A DNA stretch of 53,954 nucleotides from Akkermansiaceae bacterium (GCA_023301765.1 JALZUC010000036.1:1-53954); one strand, 5' to 3'; positions 8,996 to 18,242 are shown, counted from the first letter of the stretch. Notes: generated from the letters alone by a model not told the origin. Program-made: numbers and translations.

Positions 8996-9433
8996 ATGAA
9001 GCACCAGATACTCGTAGCCGGTAAGCCCGCTCTAGCCTACGCGAAAACAGGCACCGCTGATTACCTTAAAAGACTCACACGCTACGGTAGCTACGATCTG
9101 CGCCATATCAAAGACGGCAGCAGTGAAGATGTATCCCAGCGCCTCCGCGAAGCAAGTACAGGGACCCTCCGCATCGTCATGGACGAACGAGGAGAAAGCC
9201 TAACAACAGCCCAGCTAACCACAAAAGTCAAAGCATGGGAAATGCGTGGAGTAAAACGTGCCAGCTACCTTATAGGAGCCTCGGATGGGCACACAGAAGA
9301 ACTTCGCAGAGAGGCCGATCTCATCTGGGCACTCTCCCCACTTACACTCCAGCACGAGCTAGCACTTGTAGTCCTACTAGAGCAGCTCTACCGAGTGGCC
9401 ACTATCCAGCGTGGCGAACCCTATCATAGGTAG
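8996..9433 (+). CDS. rlmH: 23S rRNA (pseudouridine1915-N3)-methyltransferase RlmH
   Basis: The 145-residue product matches the SPOUT-fold RlmH family. It has the cofactor-loop motif YLIGASDGH (usually FVIGGxxG) and the diagnostic C-terminus [16 protein letters not shown] followed by GEPYHR. The enzyme methylates pseudouridine 1915 in helix 69 of 23S rRNA using S-adenosylmethionine. Its length is slightly below the usual 155-160 residues. No Shine-Dalgarno sequence precedes the ATG at 8996. It lies 65 bases after glyQS on the same strand and may be co-transcribed with it. Confidence 0.93.
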   Translation: MKHQILVAGKPALAYAKTGTADYLKRLTRYGSYDLRHIKDGSSEDVSQRLREASTGTLRIVMDERGESLTTAQLTTKVKAWEMRGVKRASYLIGASDGHTEELRREADLIWALSPLTLQHELALVVLLEQLYRVATIQRGEPYHR

Positions 9434-9479
9434 CTACAGAGCTACGGGGATTTAGAAAGCTCTTATCAGCCCCGGACTA

Positions 9480-9659
9480 CTAACGGCCAAGAGCACCTAG
9501 TGCACCAGCACCCTCTGGTCCAAAAGGACGATTCCACGGTAAATCTGACTCATCAGAGTTCAGGCTGATAGGCTTTGGCTTAGCGCTATCACTAACTGAA
9601 CTACAAGACAACATCGGCAGAGTAATCACGGCGAAAAAAGGGAGAATGAACTTGCTCAT
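9480..9659 (-). CDS. Small putative lipoprotein, 59 residues
   Basis: ATG at 9657-9659 opens a 59-codon frame ending in TAG. It begins MSKFILPFFAVITLPMLSC, which is a short basic N-terminus, a hydrophobic core and a Cys at residue 19, so it resembles a lipoprotein signal. The lipobox MLSC is imperfect because position -3 is Met. The mature part is polar and ends in a Gly/Ala-rich segment, LPWNRPFGPEGAGALGALG. No family is recognised, but the signal-like start and clean frame between two genes support a real gene. It is convergent with rlmH and lies downstream of the metalloprotease gene's start region on the same strand side. Confidence 0.6.
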   Translation of the reverse strand: MSKFILPFFAVITLPMLSCSSVSDSAKPKPISLNSDESDLPWNRPFGPEGAGALGALGR

Positions 9660-9748
9660 GACATTAAATTTAATCGTTAAAACCCTCGAATCAAGAGCTA
9701 TTTTTCATAGGCCGTCTAACACCCCTCGCCAACCTCCACCCTACCTAG

Positions 9749-11005
9749 CTACTGGAAATTAACTACCACTCCAGAGCTCCTCCAAGCGTTATGAATATCT
9801 CGCTCTAATTGCTTAAAACTTCTACCATTAAGAAGATACTTCAAAGCCTGGCTACCTGTTTCTCCACGTTTCAAAGCCTGTAGAAATCTGGCAAGGTTTC
9901 TACGATCTCTTTCCATATGAAAAAAGTAATATGTAATCATCGTGCCTAACCGATAATTCACACCAGCATTACCAGTAAAACTTTGATAAGACTGCAGCAT
10001 AAACGCCTCTAAATCTGGAGCATTAATTTTAGCACCCAGCCCACCGCGTGTAGCAGTCCCCACCACATAGTCTTTAATACGCTCCCTCACACCACTCACA
10101 GAAAAACCACCCCTTGAATACCTAGTTTCTGCACAATACTGTGCCAAGCCCTCTGAGAACCACCCACGCCCTCCATGCGCAAAATACTCAGGGTCTGTAA
10201 GCTGATGGACAATCTCATGGACCAGCACACTATTGGATACCTGATAGTCATAATTATAAACACCACCTTTCTTCTTAACCCCCAGTGACTGCAGAGGGAT
10301 CAGAATAAGGTTTCTACTCGGCACATACACTCCCGCCGCATTTGGGTGACCGCCATTCCTCACGTAACTCTGCACACTTTCAAACAGCAGAATCCTATTG
10401 CGCCCCTGATGTTTAGGCACATGCGCCTTCATGTTAGACAGCGGTAGTTTACGGCAATACTCCCGTGTAGCTTCAAACATCAAACCAAACTCACTGATGA
10501 TGGTGGTAGATAGAGCCACATCACTAATAAACTCAAAACTAGGGCTATGGTAAACGTAACGCTTCTTTCCCTTATCTTGGCTCACCACTCTCACATGGAC
10601 AGCTTTAGGCACTGAAATAAAACGCGGCCACGGAGTTAGAAAATTATCTACCAAATTATACTCAGCCTTCAATTTAGATGAGCTCGCCCCCCTTGAACTC
10701 CTAGATGCCACCGTCTTACCCGCAGCCTCCTTCGCAGCAGCCTTCGCCGCAACTCTCGGGTTTGCTCTCCTCTTCCCCAGAGACTCTACATAGGCACGAT
10801 CTTGTGCCGAAAGGCTCGCTAAAGGAACTTTAACAAACTTACCGCGCGCTGGCACCATAATCGTAACTACAGAATCTGTTATATTCACCACAGATCCATC
10901 ATAACTATTCCCAGCCTTATCAGTAAATACGCGAGCAGATAAAGTAGTGGCTGATAAAACTACCATAGCAATCCCAGCTCTATACCCCCCCTTAACGCTA
11001 AACAT
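9749..11005 (-). CDS. Secreted SHD1-like domain zinc metalloprotease, DUF1570-like
   Basis: From ATG at 11003-11005 the product is 418 residues. A signal peptide (about residues 1-24) is followed by an SHD1-like region (FTDKAGNSYDGSVVNI to LSAQDRAYVESL), common in Verrucomicrobiota and Planctomycetota, and an Ala/Lys/Ser-rich linker (about residues 80-115). The C-terminal domain carries HEIVH at about 263-267, the HExxH zinc site, with a downstream GRGWFSEGLAQY segment supplying the likely third ligand. These features suggest an exported gluzincin-like peptidase. The longest frame starts at TTG (11029); the ATG eight codons in was chosen because it gives a normal signal peptide. Substrate unknown. 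Confidence 0.75.
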   Translation of the reverse strand: MFSVKGGYRAGIAMVVLSATTLSARVFTDKAGNSYDGSVVNITDSVVTIMVPARGKFVKVPLASLSAQDRAYVESLGKRRANPRVAAKAAAKEAAGKTVASRSSRGASSSKLKAEYNLVDNFLTPWPRFISVPKAVHVRVVSQDKGKKRYVYHSPSFEFISDVALSTTIISEFGLMFEATREYCRKLPLSNMKAHVPKHQGRNRILLFESVQSYVRNGGHPNAAGVYVPSRNLILIPLQSLGVKKKGGVYNYDYQVSNSVLVHEIVHQLTDPEYFAHGGRGWFSEGLAQYCAETRYSRGGFSVSGVRERIKDYVVGTATRGGLGAKINAPDLEAFMLQSYQSFTGNAGVNYRLGTMITYYFFHMERDRRNLARFLQALKRGETGSQALKYLLNGRSFKQLERDIHNAWRSSGVVVNFQ

Positions 11006-11122
11006 TCTATATAATTTAATAACTAACAAATAGAGATTACAATACTATAGATCAACTCCAAACCCTAAACTTGCTGGACAAGCCTCTCCCCTCATTAAAA
11101 ACTCTCCAGCGACCACTGACTT

Positions 11123-11884
11123 ATGAACTTCCCACTGAAATTTCAGCTCCCCCCGGACAACCCTGCCGACGCGGGCCCCACCCTCCGGTCACGACTCTAT
11201 GAACGATTCCCCGATTTACTCCCAGTGGTGAGCTACGGAGTTCTCCTCTGGTGCGTAGCTGTCTATTTCATAATCAATACCAGTGATAGTGACCGCGTAG
11301 ACATGCGTGCACTCATGCATATGCTAGGTGCCACCAGTGCAGCTGATCTCATCGACGGCCGTTGGTGGGGGCTAATCACCTCCTCCTGTGTACACGTAAA
11401 GCTGTTTCACATCTTCTTTAACATGTATTGGCTAATACGCTTTGGCACCCTCATGGAGCGTGGCCTTGGGAGTATGAAAACCCTCAGCTTCTTTGTGCTC
11501 GCCGCCTTTGTTAGCTCAGGCTGGCAGATGATGATGGCACCAGCAGGAGGTATTGGCTTATCAGGTGTTGTCTACGCAATGGGTGGATTCATGTGGGGAG
11601 CTTGGCCGCGCTTTACTGGATTTCTAGAAGGCTTTAATGGCTCCACACTACGCTGGTTTCTCATCTGGCAAGGTATCTGCTTTTTTCTCAGCTGGGGTAA
11701 TATTTTGCCCATTGGTAATACCGCCCACATCTCAGGAATGGTCTTTGGTTTTTTTATCGGCCTATGGGCATGCTGGGGTAACAAACGCGGCTGGCAATGG
11801 CTGCTGGCCGCTATCTTGATGATACTCGTAGCCGCAGCTGTAGCAATCTGGCCAATCCAGATTTTAACAAAAATCCACAACTAG
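11123..11884 (+). CDS. Rhomboid family intramembrane serine protease
   Basis: The 253-residue product has about six transmembrane helices. The family motif HxxxxHxxxN is present (CVHVKLFHIFFN, residues 89-100). The serine of GLSG lies near residue 147, and the catalytic histidine of AHISG is at 202, so the Ser-His dyad looks intact. It should cleave membrane protein substrates within the bilayer. It is convergent with the adenosyltransferase gene (5-base gap) and divergent from the metalloprotease gene. The substrate is not evident, and no GlyGly-CTERM protein was seen to suggest a rhombosortase. Confidence 0.85.
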   Translation: MNFPLKFQLPPDNPADAGPTLRSRLYERFPDLLPVVSYGVLLWCVAVYFIINTSDSDRVDMRALMHMLGATSAADLIDGRWWGLITSSCVHVKLFHIFFNMYWLIRFGTLMERGLGSMKTLSFFVLAAFVSSGWQMMMAPAGGIGLSGVVYAMGGFMWGAWPRFTGFLEGFNGSTLRWFLIWQGICFFLSWGNILPIGNTAHISGMVFGFFIGLWACWGNKRGWQWLLAAILMILVAAAVAIWPIQILTKIHN

Positions 11885-11889
11885 GAGAA

Positions 11890-12411
11890 CTACGCCTGGG
11901 CCTCCGACTCTAATTTACGCGCCCATAGCCAGAGCACATCCGAGAGCCTGTTGAGAAATCTACAAGCATCCTGAGAAACATCCTCCACCAGCCAGGCACT
12001 ACGCTCGGCTCTGCGGCAAATAGTCCGTGCCATATCCATACGTGCGGCAGGCTCACCACCACTAGCACCAGGCCGAGCCCAGCCATCAAACTTCGTCGGC
12101 ATCTCCACAGCCACGCCCTCTAACCACTCTACATCCTTAACCTCTACGGAAGGAAACCCATCCGCAAGGTACTTTGCACGCTTCTCAGGAGGTACAGAAA
12201 GTAAGCCCATTAATGCCACCAAATGACCCTGAATAGTATCGATCTGCTCAATAATCTCCGTAGAAATGCCACTCACTCGTAATAAGCCCAATGCCGCATT
12301 CAACTCATCCACATCACCACAAGCTACCACCCCAGGAGCATTCTTAGATAATCTCCCACCATACATCGCATCCGTATCGCCATCGTCACCTCTCTTGGTA
12401 ATAATACTCAT
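11890..12411 (-). CDS. Cob(I)alamin adenosyltransferase, PduO type
   Basis: The 173-residue product belongs to the PduO-type ATP:corrinoid adenosyltransferases, which make adenosylcobalamin from cob(I)alamin and ATP. The N-terminal ATP site reads TKRGDDGDTDAMYGGR, near the usual T[RK]xGDDGxTxLxxG. A DELNAALGLLR helix follows, and the C-terminal RTICRRAERSAW motif is characteristic. The site differs from consensus at DTDAMYGG, where TTGLGGG is common. No other cobalamin genes are in the window, so it probably serves corrinoid salvage. Confidence 0.9.
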   Translation of the reverse strand: MSIITKRGDDGDTDAMYGGRLSKNAPGVVACGDVDELNAALGLLRVSGISTEIIEQIDTIQGHLVALMGLLSVPPEKRAKYLADGFPSVEVKDVEWLEGVAVEMPTKFDGWARPGASGGEPAARMDMARTICRRAERSAWLVEDVSQDACRFLNRLSDVLWLWARKLESEAQA

Positions 12412-12445
12412 GCGCTATGCCATAGCATTTTCCTCAGCTATTGGC

Positions 12446-12473
12446 TTGCACGAAATTTTAGACCTCCTAGATT
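12446..12473 (+). promoter_or_regulatory. Predicted promoter of the xylose-isomerase-like gene
   Basis: TTGCAC (12446-12451) and TAGATT (12468-12473) are separated by 16 bases. The -10 ends seven bases before the ATG at 12481, so the mRNA would be leaderless or nearly so. Confidence 0.4.
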
Positions 12474-12480
12474 TTTGCTC

Positions 12481-13392
12481 ATGGATAATACACGTAGAGG
12501 ATTCCTCAAAACCACCCTTGCAGCCACAGCAGCTCTCACCGGTAGTCAGCTAACAAGCTGTTCAAGACAACCAGGCGAAAAAAAACCAACCGAGCCTAGA
12601 TTCCAGATCTCACTTGCACAGTGGTCACTAAACCGCACTATTAGAAAAGGCGGCCTCAAAAATATTGATTTCCCACAATATGCCAAAGAAAAATTCGGTA
12701 TTCTCGGTGTAGAATACGTTAACGTCTACTTTAAGGAACATGTCAAAAACATGGACTATATCAAAGACCTCAAGAACCGTGCAGACAGTGAAGGGGTAAG
12801 AAACGTCCTTATCATGTGTGATGGTGAAGGCCAACTTGGAGCTCCAGAAGCTGCCACACGTATCCAGACTGTAGAAAACCACAAAAAGTGGGTGGAAGCC
12901 GCTAAACTCATCGGCTGTCACACCATCCGAGTCAATGCTGGTGGCCCACAGGAAAATAAAGAAGAACTCGCTAAAAATGTAATCGATGGTCTCACTCAAC
13001 TCTCCACATTCGCCAAGGACTTCGATATTAATGTCACTGTAGAAAATCACGGAGGTCACTCCTCTGATGGTGCATGGCTTGCTGATGTCTTAAAAAGAGT
13101 CAATATGGACAACTGTGGATCACTCCCAGACTTCGGTAATTTCCATAATTATGATCGCTATAAAGGCATCAAAGAACTTATGCCATACGCAAAGGGTGTA
13201 AGCGCTAAAAGCCGTGAGTTCAACGAGCAGGGAGAAGAGGTTGAGACTGATTTCCTCAAGGCAATGAACCTCGTAGCTGATGCTGGCTATAAAGGCTGGG
13301 TAGGTATCGAGTTCGAAGGTAAAAAGCACTCAGAGCACGAAGGCATCGCCGCTACCAAGAAGCTTCTTGAGCGTGTCCTACCACAGCTCTAA
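12481..13392 (+). CDS. Tat-exported xylose isomerase-like TIM barrel lipoprotein
   Basis: From ATG at 12481 the product is 303 residues. The N-terminus has a twin-arginine signal (NTRRGFLKTTLAATAAL) ending in a lipobox-like LTSC, so it is probably exported folded and lipid-anchored. The rest is an AP-endonuclease-2/xylose isomerase-like TIM barrel, with likely metal ligands in FDINVTVENHGGHSSD, SLPDFGNFHNY and GWVGIEFEG. Such proteins are often sugar-phosphate or polyol isomerases or epimerases in Verrucomicrobiota and Planctomycetota. The substrate is unknown. The TTG two codons upstream was rejected in favour of the ATG. Confidence 0.8.
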   Translation: MDNTRRGFLKTTLAATAALTGSQLTSCSRQPGEKKPTEPRFQISLAQWSLNRTIRKGGLKNIDFPQYAKEKFGILGVEYVNVYFKEHVKNMDYIKDLKNRADSEGVRNVLIMCDGEGQLGAPEAATRIQTVENHKKWVEAAKLIGCHTIRVNAGGPQENKEELAKNVIDGLTQLSTFAKDFDINVTVENHGGHSSDGAWLADVLKRVNMDNCGSLPDFGNFHNYDRYKGIKELMPYAKGVSAKSREFNEQGEEVETDFLKAMNLVADAGYKGWVGIEFEGKKHSEHEGIAATKKLLERVLPQL

Positions 13393-13422
13393 GTCTTTCT
13401 AACGCCCGCACCCCACCCAGCG

Positions 13423-14190
13423 ATGGCTGCTACTACACTGAAATTGGCACGCCTAAATGGCGCTGCCGAGATCTTTCACAGCATTCAGGGTGAGGGTGTA
13501 AGCATGGGCTACCCCTCAGTATTTATCCGTGCCTCTCTATGTAACCTCCACTGCCACTGGTGTGATACAGACTACACATGGAACTGGACGGGCACCCCGT
13601 GGAAACATCAAAACGATGCTGATCCTGACTATCGTAAATTTTCTAAACAAGAATACATTACAGAGATCACAATCTCTGAAGTAGCAAAGGCCGTTAACGC
13701 CTACTCATGCCCACGCATCATTCTCACCGGCGGTGAGCCCCTACTCCAAGATGCCGCATGGCAAGCACTGATGGAAGAACTTCTCCGCAGCCGTGCCGAC
13801 TACCACTTTGAACTAGAGACAAACGGCACGCTCTTGCCCACTGAAGGATTTGATAAACTAATCCACCAATATAATGTCTCACCTAAATTAGAAAACTCCG
13901 GTAACCCCGCCAAAAACCGGCTGTGCAGTGAGGCACTAACCTTCTTTTCTAAATCCCCAAAAGCCTGGTTCAAATTCGTTATTGCCAGTGACACAGACCT
14001 TGAGGAAGTAGTGGCTATCCAGGCCAAATATAACATCCCACAGAGCCGAATCCTCCTCATGCCAGAAGGCAGGGACGAAGTATCACTCCAGCACCGCCGC
14101 CTTTGGCTCGCTGATCTCTGCCGGGATAAAAACTACCGATTCAGCGATCGCCTCCACATCCAGCTATGGGGCAGTAAACGAGGCGTTTAA
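13423..14190 (+). CDS. queE: 7-carboxy-7-deazaguanine synthase QueE
   Basis: The 255-residue radical SAM enzyme is complete. The start HSIQGEGVSMGYPSVFIR is diagnostic of QueE. The three cluster cysteines are C40, C44 and C47 (SLCNLHCHWCDTDYTW). A TGGEPLLQ motif follows near residue 105, and LETNGT binds the cofactor. It converts 6-carboxytetrahydropterin to 7-carboxy-7-deazaguanine, the radical SAM step of queuosine synthesis. The loop after the cysteines is longer than in minimal QueE. No queC/queD genes are adjacent. Confidence 0.93.
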   Translation: MAATTLKLARLNGAAEIFHSIQGEGVSMGYPSVFIRASLCNLHCHWCDTDYTWNWTGTPWKHQNDADPDYRKFSKQEYITEITISEVAKAVNAYSCPRIILTGGEPLLQDAAWQALMEELLRSRADYHFELETNGTLLPTEGFDKLIHQYNVSPKLENSGNPAKNRLCSEALTFFSKSPKAWFKFVIASDTDLEEVVAIQAKYNIPQSRILLMPEGRDEVSLQHRRLWLADLCRDKNYRFSDRLHIQLWGSKRGV

Positions 14191-14244
14191 TTTTTCGAGA
14201 TAAAAAGTGCAACTAACACAACACCACAGGGTTAAATAGAAGTC

Positions 14245-14721
14245 ATGCCAGCAGACCAGCCGCAATCCTCCCATCCATCATCACACTCAGAGACCTCTCC
14301 GTCAGCTGATGATGACTGGAATACACCTGACCCCTTGTGGAACCTGCTAGATAATGCCAGTAAAACTAAGGAAAACGTCTTTTTTGTCAGAAACTTAGTC
14401 CGCGAAACACGCTTTCTTAAGCAAGATCGTGCCAACCTTCTTGTGCGGCTCTCCAGCCTATTAACAGTGCCCAGATTAGCCCTAGGCAGCATAGCATGTG
14501 GAGTAGCAATACTCACGGCACAACTCTTCGTCCCATCTACCGCCCCTCAAAAAGACACCGCCCATCTGGCGGAAGCTCACCCTGCACCAGAGGCCCAAGT
14601 AATTAACACCTCCAACGAAACGCATTTATCAAAAATCGTTATGCACGACACTCTCTCAGCTGCTGCTGAAGACCTCTCGATCTTTACCCACGAGGAAGTC
14701 CTCGTAATGCTCGACCTATAA
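14245..14721 (+). CDS. Hypothetical single-pass membrane protein
   Basis: The 158-residue product has a polar Ser/Pro/Asp-rich N-terminus, an amphipathic region (about residues 40-72) and one transmembrane segment (about residues 74-94, VPRLALGSIACGVAILTAQL). A periplasmic tail of about 60 residues ends in an acidic segment, FTHEEVLVMLDL. The layout resembles anti-sigma or scaffold proteins, but no sigma factor is adjacent and no family is recognised. The -10-like TTAAAT (14232-14237) ends seven bases before the ATG. Confidence 0.55.
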   Translation: MPADQPQSSHPSSHSETSPSADDDWNTPDPLWNLLDNASKTKENVFFVRNLVRETRFLKQDRANLLVRLSSLLTVPRLALGSIACGVAILTAQLFVPSTAPQKDTAHLAEAHPAPEAQVINTSNETHLSKIVMHDTLSAAAEDLSIFTHEEVLVMLDL

Positions 14722-14903
14722 ATACAGCTTAAGACGATTACCCCCATATATACATAACAAATCTTGCCTCGGATCATATCGACAAGAACAATGTATATAG
14801 AAATTGTAGAGATTGCTCCTCGTATTTTGTTATACATAGAACTGAACTGAGCGATTTAAGCATTTATTCTCATAATTACGTGTAAATTTATTAACAGCTT
14901 CTG

Positions 14904-14932
14904 TTGACCCCTGATCTCAATTTTAGTAGTAG
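14904..14932 (+). promoter_or_regulatory. Predicted promoter of pilT
   Basis: TTGACC (14904-14909) and a weak -10, TAGTAG (14927-14932), lie 17 bases apart. The -10 ends six bases before the ATG at 14939, again predicting little or no leader. Confidence 0.35.
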
Positions 14933-14938
14933 TCTCTC

Positions 14939-16018
14939 ATGCCTCTGATCAATACATATTTCGACCTCATGCTAAGCCATGGAGCATCGGACTTACACCT
15001 ATCAACTGGGAACGTTCCTGTAATACGTGTTAATGGTGAACTCCAAAAAGTAGAAGCCCCTCCCCTAGTTCATGAAGAGCTTAAGGAAATGCTCTATGAA
15101 ATCGCTGATGATAAAAAGAGAGAGAGCTTCGAGGCATCTGGAGATATCGACTTTGGTTACGAATTTGGTGAGAAATCACGTTTCAGGGTAAACTTTTTCA
15201 ACCAAAAATATGGTATTGCCGCTGTATTCCGGACCATTCCTACTAGGGTCTTAACTATTGAGGAGTTAGGACTGCCGGGCACCTTCCAGAAATTTGCGAG
15301 ACTTAAAAAAGGCCTCGTTCTTGTAACCGGACCTACTGGTTCAGGTAAATCAACCACCTTGGCGGCAATGATCGACTATGCCAATAAGACAAGACCAGAG
15401 CACATCCTCACCATTGAGGATCCTATCGAATTTGTTCACCAAAGTCATCAAGCTCTTATTAACCACCGTGAAGTGGGCATTCATACCAAATCATTTACCG
15501 CGGCGCTCCGAGGAGCTCTCCGTGAAGACCCCGATATCATTCTAGTAGGTGAGATGCGAGATCTTGAAACAATCACTCTCGCCCTAGAGGCTGCCGCTAC
15601 AGGTCACCTCGTATTTGGCACCCTTCACACACCAAGTGCCGCTAAAACGATTGACCGTATCATTGACGTTTTCCCCGCTCAGCAGCAAAACCAGATCCGA
15701 GCATCCCTATCAGACACACTTAAGGGTGTAGTTGCTCAGAACCTCTTCAAACGAATCGACAAAAAAGGTCGAGTGGCAGCACTGGAAATCCTCGTGGTTG
15801 ACTCCCCTATTTCAAACCTTATCCGAGAAAGTAAAATACACCAGATCCAAGGTATGATCGAAGTAGGTAAGAAAAAAGGTAATGTCCCTCTCGATGACGC
15901 TATCATGGAGCACCTCCAAGCTGGCCGTATTGATCCAGATGACGCCTTTGAAAAATCTATTAACAAACAAAGATTCCTACCGTTCCTCACACGTGTACCG
16001 GAACCTTGGGAACTCTAA
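14939..16018 (+). CDS. pilT: Type IV pilus retraction ATPase PilT
   Basis: The 359-residue product is a PilT-type secretion ATPase that powers pilus retraction and twitching. The N-terminal domain includes GASDLHLSTGNVPVIRVNG. Walker A is GPTGSGKSTTL (131-141). The Asp box, Walker B (DPDIILVGEMRD) and His box (GHLVFGTLHT) are all present. The C-terminal AIRNLI-like region reads SPISNLIRESKIHQI, characteristic of PilT rather than PilB. Length is normal. It lies alone; no other pil genes are nearby. Confidence 0.95.
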   Translation: MPLINTYFDLMLSHGASDLHLSTGNVPVIRVNGELQKVEAPPLVHEELKEMLYEIADDKKRESFEASGDIDFGYEFGEKSRFRVNFFNQKYGIAAVFRTIPTRVLTIEELGLPGTFQKFARLKKGLVLVTGPTGSGKSTTLAAMIDYANKTRPEHILTIEDPIEFVHQSHQALINHREVGIHTKSFTAALRGALREDPDIILVGEMRDLETITLALEAAATGHLVFGTLHTPSAAKTIDRIIDVFPAQQQNQIRASLSDTLKGVVAQNLFKRIDKKGRVAALEILVVDSPISNLIRESKIHQIQGMIEVGKKKGNVPLDDAIMEHLQAGRIDPDDAFEKSINKQRFLPFLTRVPEPWEL

Positions 16019-16038
16019 AAGCTCCGCATCAAACAATA

Positions 16039-16725
16039 TTACGGGCGTATTTCAGGAATCCACTCGAACTCAGCATTCCGTGCACTCATTCGGTCACTAA
16101 TGCGCCTCAACAAAACACCCTCAGCCTCCTTACCGATGTCGCTGAGCTCAGCATCTCTGCGTGCCTGCTTCTTAAGATAATTAAATGCAGAAGCATGGTC
16201 CTCAGGACCCAGGCGATTCAGCGTACCACTCTCTGCGTAATAGATTTCAAAATCACCAATAGGCTCGACACTCAGCACCTTCCCCTCAGGGAGAGTTCCT
16301 TGCACCTTACCCTCTAAGATACCCCACTGCCCCCCCTTCCTGAGATCAAAGCCAGCCTTCACAAGAAAATCTCCACGGACAATAAGTAGCTTACTACTAC
16401 CCATCCACCTCGTTTCAAACTTAGTGATTGCCTGAGTTTTTCGTTGCACCAGCGCTAATTCACCAATCTCTGATTTTTCCAGCACCGCAGTGGACCCACT
16501 CACGATTACCTTTTTACCTAAAACACCAGAAAGTGCCTCTGCTAACTTTTCCACAGGTGCTACAGCCGGTTTAGATACATAGTAATAAAAACAAGAAAAA
16601 CTAACTGCGATCAATAATGAGAGCCCCCCAAACAAGGCCCACAGCCATGATGCCTTAGACTTCTTGATAATTATTCGCTCTTTTAACTCAGTGGTCAGGG
16701 AATTATCAAGATGCTCCATAACCAT
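16039..16725 (-). CDS. DUF4230-like membrane-anchored protein
   Basis: The 228-residue product has a charged N-terminus, one transmembrane segment (about residues 28-50) and an extracytoplasmic domain. The domain layout resembles DUF4230: an ELALVQRKTQAI strand, then KLLIVRGDFLVKAGFDLRK, a GTLPEGKVLSVE turn and a C-terminal helix with conserved Arg/Glu. The function of that family is unknown. It is convergent with pilT, with a 20-base gap. The assignment rests on recalled family pattern only. Confidence 0.6.
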   Translation of the reverse strand: MVMEHLDNSLTTELKERIIIKKSKASWLWALFGGLSLLIAVSFSCFYYYVSKPAVAPVEKLAEALSGVLGKKVIVSGSTAVLEKSEIGELALVQRKTQAITKFETRWMGSSKLLIVRGDFLVKAGFDLRKGGQWGILEGKVQGTLPEGKVLSVEPIGDFEIYYAESGTLNRLGPEDHASAFNYLKKQARRDAELSDIGKEAEGVLLRRISDRMSARNAEFEWIPEIRP

Positions 16726-16819
16726 ATGTTACATAGCTTTAAGGTTTTGTCTTACAAAAAGACTACTCCGTTCACTCATTGACCTTGAAACTTAATACAG
16801 CTGACTGGAAACTCCCTAC

Positions 16820-17437
16820 ATGGCACTTACCGAACCGTGGTCGATCAAATCTCGCGCACACACATGCAGCATTACCGAACAAAAGTTCATCGATGGCGAA
16901 TCTTTCTACACCGCCCTATTCCCTGATCCAGAGTCCAGCGGCTACCTCCGCAAGGACTTCAGTGAAGACGCCTGGGAAAAGCGGACGAGTGACGCAGAGC
17001 AGCCATTCTCATTCTGGGGAAGTATTTATCAAGCACCTGTAAAAGAAGAAAAAGTAGAAGTCACCGATGAAAGCCCTGAAGACCTACTCCGCAGACTAGT
17101 AGAAGAAGATGAAGAGCATACAGAAAATGTCCGCTACATCCTCGCCGTGATGCTAGAGAGAAAGAAGCTACTCGTAGAAGCCGACTCCCAGCCCACTAAT
17201 ACTGGCATCATCCGCATCTACGAACACCGTAAGACAGGTGATGTATTTATCGTTAAAGACCCTAATATACCCCTCTCAGAAATAGAAACTGTGCAGCAAG
17301 AGATTGCCGATTTACTTGAAAACGGCGGTCGACAAAACAAACCTGAGGAACAGCCAGACACCACAGCAGCTGACACACCTCCACAGGTAGATATATCAGA
17401 AGATACTAATCACTCTCCAGATTCCACAGAGAGTTAA
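16820..17437 (+). CDS. Conserved hypothetical protein with acidic C-terminus
   Basis: The 205-residue product is soluble and starts MALTEPWSIKSRAHTC. A CSITEQKFIDGESFYTALF segment, a pattern recalled from Planctomycetota/Verrucomicrobiota proteins, leads into a mixed helical middle region. The last 40 residues are Asp/Glu/Pro/Thr-rich and probably disordered. No function is recognised. Its 3' end overlaps the convergent PIG-L gene by 32 bases (17406-17437). Confidence 0.6.
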   Translation: MALTEPWSIKSRAHTCSITEQKFIDGESFYTALFPDPESSGYLRKDFSEDAWEKRTSDAEQPFSFWGSIYQAPVKEEKVEVTDESPEDLLRRLVEEDEEHTENVRYILAVMLERKKLLVEADSQPTNTGIIRIYEHRKTGDVFIVKDPNIPLSEIETVQQEIADLLENGGRQNKPEEQPDTTAADTPPQVDISEDTNHSPDSTES

Positions 17438-18242
17438 CATCCTCTGTAAATCTTGCCACCTCCTGAAGAACCATCTTGCGTAAAGTCACCTCACCATTCA
17501 CCACTGGCATGAGGTCTATAGCCAAGGTGAAAGAATCTCCATCTCTTACCACGTGTGGATCTGCGAATGTTCCATTGGCGCGGCGTCTACCGATAGCGCC
17601 ATGATCATACGCCACCCCAGCGCTAATCTGACTTTGAAAGACACTAATGATATTCAGTGCCAAATCTGGATAGAGACCTGTAGGCAGATAGACTTTTTTA
17701 TCATCTGGTAACCAGTCCAAATCACGCCAGACCTCGCAGCCGTAGACCTCTTCCGGCCTCTCATCCTCCTTCATCCTCCGCAGAGCCTCCATACTCGCAC
17801 GTAGTACAGCTATATGTGTAGGATGTTTATCTCCCGGTTGATGAAGATACACCACACGAGGGCGTGCTTTTTCTAGTAAACTCAATATTTCCATGACCAC
17901 CTGCTCATGGTTCTCCGCCTTCACCTCGCCACTGGCATAATCTAGCTGAGCTATAAATCCATACCTCCCCATATCAGCCGCGGCGATTTGCTCCTCCTGC
18001 CGGACCAGACGCAGCGCCTCCGTATCCAGCATTTCTTCTTCATTCTGCGGACTACCGACACCATTTGTCACAGTGATACCAGAAAACACACCTTCCCCAC
18101 TCTCGTAGCACTCAGCGATACCGTGGTAGGCCATAATTTCCAAATCATCTGAGTGAGCACCAATACCCAAGTGTGATGACTTAAAATCACTCCCACTGAT
18201 AAACTTCAAACTAGCTCCAGGATTTTTTAACACCTCATTCAT
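17406..18242 (-). CDS. PIG-L family deacetylase with intact metal-binding motifs
   Basis: The 278-residue product is an LmbE/PIG-L fold protein, a family that hydrolyses N-acetyl groups from N-acetylglucosaminyl substrates. The zinc motif AHSDDLE lies at residues 29-35 (family AHPDDxE), and the second ligand motif HPTH at 140-143 is intact. It is the last gene of a three-gene operon: nagB fusion (19534-21396), ROK-like kinase (18248-19531), then this gene five bases later. The likely role is removal of acetyl groups from amino-sugar intermediates in N-acetylglucosamine catabolism. The exact substrate is unproven. Confidence 0.85.
   Translation of the reverse strand: MNEVLKNPGASLKFISGSDFKSSHLGIGAHSDDLEIMAYHGIAECYESGEGVFSGITVTNGVGSPQNEEEMLDTEALRLVRQEEQIAAADMGRYGFIAQLDYASGEVKAENHEQVVMEILSLLEKARPRVVYLHQPGDKHPTHIAVLRASMEALRRMKEDERPEEVYGCEVWRDLDWLPDDKKVYLPTGLYPDLALNIISVFQSQISAGVAYDHGAIGRRRANGTFADPHVVRDGDSFTLAIDLMPVVNGEVTLRKMVLQEVARFTEDVNSLWNLESD

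Noticed and set aside
16779-17042. Short frame overlapping the 16820 gene start
   Set aside because: It overlaps the better-supported 205-residue frame and shows no conserved features.
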